Of a DNA stretch of 9,647 bases, positions 5,440-9,647 are shown one piece after another. The DNA comes from an uncultured Clostridium sp. GTDB lineage: Bacteria; Bacillota; Clostridia; TANB77; CAG-508. A program made the position numbers and the translations under genes. Below the pieces are notes generated by a model that was given only the letters and a program-made list of their open reading frames with translations, was not told the origin of the DNA and made no database searches. Numbering within the stretch: position 1 is the first letter of the stretch; each line of letters opens with the position of its first letter. The DNA is taken from positions 1-9,647 of the forward strand of contig CANOPV010000024.1 of NCBI GenBank assembly GCA_947568605.1, written 5' to 3'.

Positions 5440-7197
5440 ATGAGAGCAATAGATATTAGAAATAAATATTTAAATTATTTTAAAAGTAAAGGACATACTG
5501 TAATTCCAAGTGCACCATTAATACCAGAAAATGACCCATCTGTATTATTTACCACAGCAGGAATGCACCCATTAGTACCATATTTATTAGGAGAAAAACA
5601 CCCACAAGGAACACGACTTACAGATTATCAAAAATGTTTAAGAACAGTTGATATTGATGAAGTTGGAGATAATAGACATTTAACATATTTTGAAATGTTA
5701 GGAAATTGGTCTTTGGGAGATTATTTCAAAGAAGAATCAATAAAAATGAGTTTTGAATTTTTAACAAAAGAACTAAATATTCCAGTCGAAAAGTTATCTG
5801 TTACAGTTTTTGCAGGAGATGAAGATGCTCCACGTGATGAAGAAAGTGCAAAGTATTGGAAAGAAGCAGGAATGCCAGAAGATAAAATTTATTATTTTGG
5901 AAAAGACGATAATTGGTGGATAGCAGGAGAAGAAGGACCTTGCGGACCAGATACAGAAATGTTTTATGATACAGGAAAACCTGCTTGTAGTGAAAATTGT
6001 AATCCATCTTGTGATTGCGGAAAATATGTTGAAATATGGAATAATGTGTTTATGGAATACTATAAATCAAAAGATGGAGCATATTCAAAATTAAAACAAA
6101 AAAATGTAGATACAGGATTAGGACTAGAAAGAATAAATATGTTATTACAAGGAAAAGAAACGCCTTATGATACTGAAATATTTTTACATATAATGGAAAA
6201 ATTACAAGAACTAGCAATAAATGATAATATAAATAGTAGAAGAATTGTAGCAGAGCATTTAAGAGCAAGTATAATGATTATTGCCGATGGTGGAATACCA
6301 AGTAATATTGATAGAGGATATATTTTAAGAAGATTAATAAGAAGAATGACAAGACATTTAAAGAAATTAGGAATAAGTTTAGACAAGATTTCTGAATTAA
6401 TAGAGTTAAATATTGAAGTATTAAAAGAAATGTATCCTGAATTATTAGAAAAGAAAGATATAATTAAAAATGTAATTTTAGAAGAAAAAGACAAATTTAT
6501 AAAAACTTTAACTAATGGAGAAAAAGAATTTGAAAAAGAAATATTAAAAGCAAAAAATGAAAATAAAAGTATAATAGATGGAAAAACAGTGTTTAGATTA
6601 TATGAAACTTATGGATTTCCACCAGAGGATACGAAAGAATTGGCAGAAGAAAAAGGATTTAAAGTTAATTTAGAAGAAATTGATGAATTATTTAAAAAAC
6701 ATCAAGAAAAATCAAGATTAGGTTCAGAACAAAAATTTAAAGGTGGATTAGCAGACCAAAATGAAATCACAATTAGTTATCACACAGCAACACATTTATT
6801 ACATAAAGCATTAAAAATAGTATTAGGAGACCACGTAAAACAAGCAGGCTCAAACATAACTAACGAAAGAATGAGATTTGATTTTACTCATCCACAAAAA
6901 GTAACAAAAGAAGAGTTAGAACAAGTAGAAAAAATTGTTAATGAACAAATTCAAAGAAGTTTAGATGTTATATGTGAAGAAATGAGCATAGATGAAGCAA
7001 AAAAATCAGGTGCAATAGGTTTATTTGAAAATAAATATGGAGAACTAGTAAAAGTATATACAATAGGAGATTTTAGTAAAGAAATATGTGGAGGACCTCA
7101 CGAATCTAATACAAAACAATTAGGAAAATTTAAAATAAAAAAAGAAGAAGCGTCATCAGCAGGAGTAAGAAGAATTAAAGCAATTCTAGAAAAATAA
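5440..7197 (+). CDS. alaS: alanyl-tRNA synthetase, short form
   Basis: AlaRS charges tRNA-Ala with alanine in the cytosol and hydrolyses mischarged Ser/Gly-tRNA-Ala. The aminoacylation core includes IRNKYLNYFKSKGHT (6-20), motif 2 TYFEMLGNWSLGDYF (82-96) and motif 3 GLGLERI (226-232); a cysteine cluster CSENCNPSCDC (183-193) is also present. The tRNA-recognition region runs to about 420. The editing domain is intact, with HTATH (448-452) and CGGPH (550-554). At 585 residues it is far shorter than the usual ~870. The beta-barrel between recognition and editing domains is reduced to a link around KSRLGSEQKFKGGLAD, and the protein ends at SSAGVRRIKAILEK, without the C-Ala/oligomerisation domain. 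Sequence features such as DIDEVGDNRHLTYFEMLGNW resemble the short AlaRS type common in reduced lineages. The start has AAGGAAGG (5426-5433) upstream. The end falls at the natural domain boundary, so this is not a truncation. Confidence 0.92.
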   Translation: MRAIDIRNKYLNYFKSKGHTVIPSAPLIPENDPSVLFTTAGMHPLVPYLLGEKHPQGTRLTDYQKCLRTVDIDEVGDNRHLTYFEMLGNWSLGDYFKEESIKMSFEFLTKELNIPVEKLSVTVFAGDEDAPRDEESAKYWKEAGMPEDKIYYFGKDDNWWIAGEEGPCGPDTEMFYDTGKPACSENCNPSCDCGKYVEIWNNVFMEYYKSKDGAYSKLKQKNVDTGLGLERINMLLQGKETPYDTEIFLHIMEKLQELAINDNINSRRIVAEHLRASIMIIADGGIPSNIDRGYILRRLIRRMTRHLKKLGISLDKISELIELNIEVLKEMYPELLEKKDIIKNVILEEKDKFIKTLTNGEKEFEKEILKAKNENKSIIDGKTVFRLYETYGFPPEDTKELAEEKGFKVNLEEIDELFKKHQEKSRLGSEQKFKGGLADQNEITISYHTATHLLHKALKIVLGDHVKQAGSNITNERMRFDFTHPQKVTKEELEQVEKIVNEQIQRSLDVICEEMSIDEAKKSGAIGLFENKYGELVKVYTIGDFSKEICGGPHESNTKQLGKFKIKKEEASSAGVRRIKAILEK

Positions 7198-7236
7198 TAA
7201 TTTTTATGACAAAATACTACAAAATTAAATAAAAGT

Positions 7237-7246
7237 ATGTTATAAT
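7237..7246 (+). promoter_or_regulatory. extended -10 promoter for the sortase genes
   Basis: TATGTTATAAT contains an extended -10 (TG, one base, then TATAAT at 7241-7246). The -35 position, TACAAA at 7218-7223 with a 17-base spacer, is poor, as is common with extended -10 promoters. It lies 40 bases ahead of the first sortase start. Confidence 0.6.
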
Positions 7247-7285
7247 ATAAATAGGTATGTACAAAAGTGAGAAAGGATGATGAAT

Positions 7286-7984
7286 ATGTTTAATAGTAAA
7301 TATAGTAATATTTTAACAATATTATTAGTAATAGCAATAATAGCAATAATTATATTAATAGGATACTTTGGATATGATATTTATAGAAAATATTATACTA
7401 ATAAAAATATAGGAGATGCAGTTGATGAATTTCAAGGTGGATTGGTAAATAAAATACCAAATAAAGATAATTCTACAAATGATACAAACAATGATGGAAA
7501 TATTATACCTATTGAGCCAGTAAATCCAACACTGAATGAAGTAGGAAATAATAGCACAAATAATGGTGGTACAACCACTGTAAAACAAAAATATCAAGGC
7601 TTTACTGTTGCTGGAACAATAGAAATTTCAAAAATAAATTTAAAATATTTTGTATTAGAAAAACATTCAACAAAAGCATTAGATACAGCAGTTTGCCTAT
7701 TATATGGTCAATTAAATAGAATAGGAAATTCAGTAGTTATAGGTCATAATTATAGAAATGGTACATTTTTCTCAAATCTACATAAATTATCAAACGGAGA
7801 TAAAATAACAATTACAGATTATACAGGTAAAAAAGTAACTTATACAATATATAGTATATTTGAAGCAGAGCCAGAAGATACATCTTTTTACGAGAGAAAT
7901 ACTAATGGTGCAAGAGAAATAACATTATCTACTTGTACTGATGACAGTTCAAAAAGAACAATAGTACTTGCAAAAGAAAATTAA
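7286..7984 (+). CDS. sortase (class D-like), first of a tandem pair
   Basis: The 232-residue protein is a membrane-anchored cysteine transpeptidase. Sortases cleave a C-terminal sorting motif and join surface proteins to the cell wall or to pilin. Residues 8-30 form an N-terminal membrane anchor, then an Asn/Thr-rich linker (about 55-100), then the sortase beta-barrel from GFTVAGTIEI (105). Catalytic residues are visible: H154 in VIGHNYRNGTFF, C217 in ITLSTCT and R224 in KRTIVLA. The start at 7286 is preferred over the ATGs at 7277 and 7280. GAAAGGA (7271-7277) lies 8 bases upstream of it, and the resulting MFNSKY start aligns with MFKDRY of the next gene. No sortase substrate with an LPXTG-like signal lies in the window. 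The class is inferred from the single N-terminal anchor and domain order; other classes remain possible. Confidence 0.85.
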   Translation: MFNSKYSNILTILLVIAIIAIIILIGYFGYDIYRKYYTNKNIGDAVDEFQGGLVNKIPNKDNSTNDTNNDGNIIPIEPVNPTLNEVGNNSTNNGGTTTVKQKYQGFTVAGTIEISKINLKYFVLEKHSTKALDTAVCLLYGQLNRIGNSVVIGHNYRNGTFFSNLHKLSNGDKITITDYTGKKVTYTIYSIFEAEPEDTSFYERNTNGAREITLSTCTDDSSKRTIVLAKEN

Positions 7985-8026
7985 GTATTTATCAGTACAT
8001 ATTAATAAAAAGAAAAAGGTGATAAT

Positions 8027-8767
8027 ATGTTTAAAGATAGATATGGAAATTTTTTAACAGTATTATTAATAATATCAATAATAGCAATCGTTATATTATT
8101 AGGATATTTTGGATATGATATATATAGAAAATATTCTTCAAATAAAGATGCAGAAGAGGCAGTTGATGCTTTTCAAGAACAATTTATTAAAAACAAAAAT
8201 TTATCTAACAATAATAATATAATTAGTAATATAAATGAAATTAATAGTATATATAATAATATTCAAGGAAATAATGGTAATGATGTAACATCAAATGAAA
8301 ATAATACTAGTAATAGCAATATGAATACTAAACCTAATAAAAATAATAGTAATAATGTAGTACAAACTCAATATCAAGGTTTTACTATGTTAGGAACAAT
8401 AGAAATACCAAAAATTAAAGTTAAATTACCAATATTAAAAGAATTATCTACAAAATCATTAAAAAAGTCAACAGTTTTATTATATGGAGATATAAATGAA
8501 GTAGGTAACTTTGTTATAATTGGTCATAATAATAGAAATGGAACCATTTTTTCTAATTTGAAAAAATTATCAAGTGGAGATAAAATAATAGTTACAGATT
8601 GCAATGGAATGCAAATAACTTATGAAGTATATCAAATATTTTCTGCTTCACCTGATGACACATCTTTTTGGGAAAGAGATACCAATGGTTTAAGAGAAAT
8701 AACATTATCTACTTGTACAGATAACGATGATTCAATAAGAACAATAGTACTTGCAAGAGAAATTTAG
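8027..8767 (+). CDS. sortase (class D-like), second of a tandem pair
   Basis: The 246-residue product is a close paralogue of the preceding gene. Both share the start (MF..YGN.L), the anchor GYFGYDIYRKY, the block FQGFT/GTIEIPKIK and the catalytic regions: H167 in IIGHNNRNGT, C230 in LSTCT and R238 in RTIVLARE. The linker (about 58-112) is Asn-rich and unlike that of its neighbour in length and sequence. AAGGTGAT (8016-8023) precedes the ATG. The 42-base gap between the genes has no terminator or promoter I can see, so they are probably co-transcribed. The TAG stop (8765-8767) overlaps the first base of a family A repeat element. A recent tandem duplication is the simplest origin, with the two copies perhaps serving different substrates. 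Confidence 0.85.
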   Translation: MFKDRYGNFLTVLLIISIIAIVILLGYFGYDIYRKYSSNKDAEEAVDAFQEQFIKNKNLSNNNNIISNINEINSIYNNIQGNNGNDVTSNENNTSNSNMNTKPNKNNSNNVVQTQYQGFTMLGTIEIPKIKVKLPILKELSTKSLKKSTVLLYGDINEVGNFVIIGHNNRNGTIFSNLKKLSSGDKIIVTDCNGMQITYEVYQIFSASPDDTSFWERDTNGLREITLSTCTDNDDSIRTIVLAREI

Positions 8768-8946
8768 TTACATTTCAGACTAATTGATTATTTTGCTAGG
8801 CTTTCTTCGGCTTAAAATTATTTTTTAGCATTTTAAACGCCTTACTGGTCGGCTTCGCCTCCCAAACTGCGCGTCGTTAAAATGCTAAAAAAGATAATTT
8901 TCGCCTCACGCTTCGCTTTAAATATTTAGTAGTCTTGAATTGTAAC
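8767..8946. repeat. family A inverted-repeat (MITE-like) element, copy 2
   Basis: The element is 180 bp, bounded by GTTACATTTCAGACTA and the inverted GTTACAATTCAAGACTA. About 60 bases of the left end match copy 1 with about 7 differences, and the right-end 42 bases (8894-8935) are identical to it. The centre differs: perfect 16-bp arms TTTTTTAGCATTTTAA (8821-8836) and TTAAAATGCTAAAAAA (8877-8892) enclose a GC-rich tip with GGCTTCGCC. Flanks AAATTTA and TAAATTTA suggest an AT-rich target duplication of about 7 bases. The hairpin may also end sortase transcription. Confidence 0.7.
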
Positions 8947-8975
8947 TAAATTTAATAAAAAAATTAAAAGAAGTC

Positions 8976-9005
8976 TTGACAAAATAATATAAAATGATGT
9001 AAAAT
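8976..9005 (+). promoter_or_regulatory. promoter for the tRNA genes
   Basis: A perfect -35 TTGACA (8976-8981) is followed 18 bases later by TAAAAT (9000-9005), about 33 bases ahead of tRNA-His. Confidence 0.7.
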
Positions 9006-9013
9006 ATATAAGT

Positions 9014-9033
9014 CGAAGTTTTAAAAAACTTCG
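9014..9033 (+). other. hairpin in the tRNA leader
   Basis: CGAAGTTT and AAACTTCG are perfectly paired around a four-base TAAA loop, in the transcript just before tRNA-His. No U tract follows. It could affect 5' processing or simply separate the promoter from the tRNA. Confidence 0.5.
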
Positions 9034-9037
9034 CTAT

Positions 9038-9115
9038 GGTGGATATAGCGTAGTTGGTTAACGCGTCAGTTTGTGGCACTGAAGACCGTGGGTTCGAATC
9101 CCACTCTCCACCCCA
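9038..9115 (+). tRNA. tRNA-His (anticodon GTG)
   Basis: The full cloverleaf can be drawn. It has the extra G at -1 (9038) opposite C73, typical of tRNA-His. Acceptor GTGGATA pairs with TCTCCAC, with one U-C mismatch at the 6-67 pair. The D arm is GCGT/ACGC. The anticodon arm is TCAGT-TTGTGGC-ACTGA (anticodon GTG), the T arm is GTGGG-TTCGAAT-CCCAC, and CCA is encoded. Confidence 0.93.
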
Positions 9116-9124
9116 TAAAAATAT

Positions 9125-9199
9125 TGGGCTGTAGCCAAGTGGTAAGGCACCAGACTTTGACTCTGGCATTCGCTAGTTCGAATCTAGCCAGCCCAGCCA
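9125..9199 (+). tRNA. tRNA-Gln (anticodon TTG)
   Basis: Acceptor TGGGCTG pairs fully with CAGCCCA. D arm GCC/GGC; anticodon arm CCAGA-CTTTGAC-TCTGG (anticodon TTG); T arm GCTAG-TTCGAAT-CTAGC; G73 and encoded CCA. It begins 9 bases after tRNA-His, so both are probably cut from one transcript. Confidence 0.93.
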
Positions 9200-9204
9200 G
9201 TAAA

Positions 9205-9222
9205 ACTTGCCTTCGGCAAGAG
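9205..9222 (+). terminator. hairpin directly after tRNA-Gln
   Basis: CTTGCC (9206-9211 region) pairs with GGCAAG around a TTC loop, 6 bases after the tRNA. It has no T run, so it is at best an atypical terminator or a processing signal. Confidence 0.35.
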
Positions 9223-9311
9223 TTAAGAGTTAAAAGTGAAGAGTGAAAAATGGTATAGAGTAAAGTCGAAGAAGAAATTTAGAGACGAGTTTGTACTTTT
9301 CACTCTTCACT
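9221..9311. repeat. heptamer tandem repeat inside a 15-bp inverted repeat
   Basis: Four head-to-tail units AGTTAAG, AGTTAAA, AGTGAAG, AGTGAAA (9221-9248) are followed 48 bases later by TTTTCACTCTTCACT (9297-9311). That is the perfect complement of 9235-9249. The 47 bases between the arms carry no gene. The structure is unlike families A and B. Confidence 0.6.
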
Positions 9312-9378
9312 ATTAATTTGTTTAATTTTAAAGTATAAAGTAGATACAATAAAAGTTAATATTTTATAAATAATTTAA

Positions 9379-9407
9379 TTGTATTTATATCAATTTTGTG
9401 TTATAAA
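9379..9407 (+). promoter_or_regulatory. promoter for the Nudix gene
   Basis: TTGTAT (9379-9384), a 17-base spacer and TATAAA (9402-9407), with a TG one base upstream of the -10 (extended -10). Confidence 0.6.
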
Positions 9408-9454
9408 TTAAGTAGAATTATAAAAAGATTTTAAAATAAAAAGGAGAATAATTA

Positions 9455-9647
9455 ATGGAAAAACACGAATTAGTTGATATAAACGGAAATAAAACAGGTA
9501 AAGTTTTAACACATATAGAGGTTCGAAATCTTAATAATATACCTAATGGACATTATATATCAGTAGTCGGAGTAGTTATTATTAATGAAAATGACGAAAT
9601 ATTACTTCAAAAACGTAGTAGATTTAAAAGAGTTAACCCTATTAAAT
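9455..9647 (+). CDS. Nudix hydrolase (IPP isomerase-like N-terminus), partial
   Basis: Only the first 64 codons are present; the gene runs off the window. AAGGAG (9441-9446) precedes the ATG at 9455. The visible part begins MEKHELVDINGNKTGKVL and continues with HIEVRNLNNIPNGHYI, VVGVVIINENDEILLQKRS and the start of a KxxxP stretch. This E-x-x-D-x-x-x-G-x-x-T-G-x opening followed by GxY(H) and LLQKRS is seen in Nudix proteins related to isopentenyl-diphosphate isomerase and other YfcD-like hydrolases. The Nudix box itself (GX5EX7REUXEEXGU) lies beyond the end and cannot be checked, so the family call rests on the N-terminal half. Arginine is written CGA and CGT here, while AGA is used almost everywhere else in the window, which may hint at a different origin. 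Confidence 0.7.
   Translation, partial: MEKHELVDINGNKTGKVLTHIEVRNLNNIPNGHYISVVGVVIINENDEILLQKRSRFKRVNPIK

Noticed and set aside
5801..6494. Three minus-strand ORFs within alaS
   Set aside because: All lie antisense to conserved alaS domains and look like AT-rich shadows.
7189..7206. AAAAAT/ATTTTT hairpin at the end of alaS as a terminator
   Set aside because: The stem is only six A-T pairs and is expected by chance at this base composition.
8918..9169. 83-residue minus-strand ORF across the tRNA genes
   Set aside because: It is the antisense reading of tRNA-His and tRNA-Gln (GGEWDSNPRSSVPQTDAL is a well-known false product of tRNA genes).
1..9647. CRISPR array, insertion sequence with transposase, or phage genes
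   Set aside because: No regularly spaced direct repeats and no transposase, integrase cluster or structural phage gene is present; the repeats found are short palindromic elements and the XerD lies in a housekeeping context.

Overview
This is a very AT-rich, densely coded stretch of chromosome from a Gram-positive, spore-forming Clostridia-like bacterium. The evidence is SpoIIM, RemA, class D-like sortases, strong AGGAGG-type ribosome binding sites and near-exclusive use of A/T-ending codons. The species cannot be named from the sequence. Nothing points to a plasmid or phage: the content is housekeeping genes plus small repeat elements.

Layout, left to right. (1) The 3' end of an AMP-forming acyl-CoA synthetase runs to 272. 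(2) A ~127 bp hairpin repeat (family B, copy 1) is followed by spoIIM (503-1147), then a XerD-type tyrosine recombinase (1271-2152) with two altered active-site positions. (3) rsmE (2207-2963) is broken by one extra base at 2819 and overlaps a four-helix membrane protein (2960-3475). (4) A second family B hairpin precedes a compact remA-rpoZ-gmk operon (3685-4716). It is closed by a strong bidirectional terminator shared with a small membrane protein on the minus strand (4728-5030). (5) That gene and alaS (5440-7197) are transcribed divergently from two well-formed sigma-A promoters whose -35 boxes form a perfect inverted repeat. A 250 bp inverted-repeat element (family A, copy 1) lies between the alaS promoter and the alaS start. 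alaS encodes a short AlaRS lacking the beta-barrel and C-Ala regions. (6) Two tandem paralogous sortases (7286-7984, 8027-8767) follow; the stop codon of the second abuts family A copy 2. (7) A promoter drives tRNA-His(GTG) and tRNA-Gln(TTG), followed by a heptamer-repeat inverted repeat, and then the start of a Nudix hydrolase gene that runs off the window.

The genes serve spore engulfment (SpoIIM), chromosome dimer resolution (XerD), rRNA methylation (RsmE), biofilm/matrix regulation (RemA), transcription (omega), GMP phosphorylation (Gmk), translation (AlaRS, tRNAs) and surface-protein anchoring (sortases). The least explained content is the set of structured repeats: two families with two copies each, plus one heptamer-based inverted repeat. 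Family A has related terminal inverted repeats and probable AT-rich target duplications, as expected of MITE-like non-autonomous elements. One copy of each family lies directly ahead of a translation or regulatory gene.
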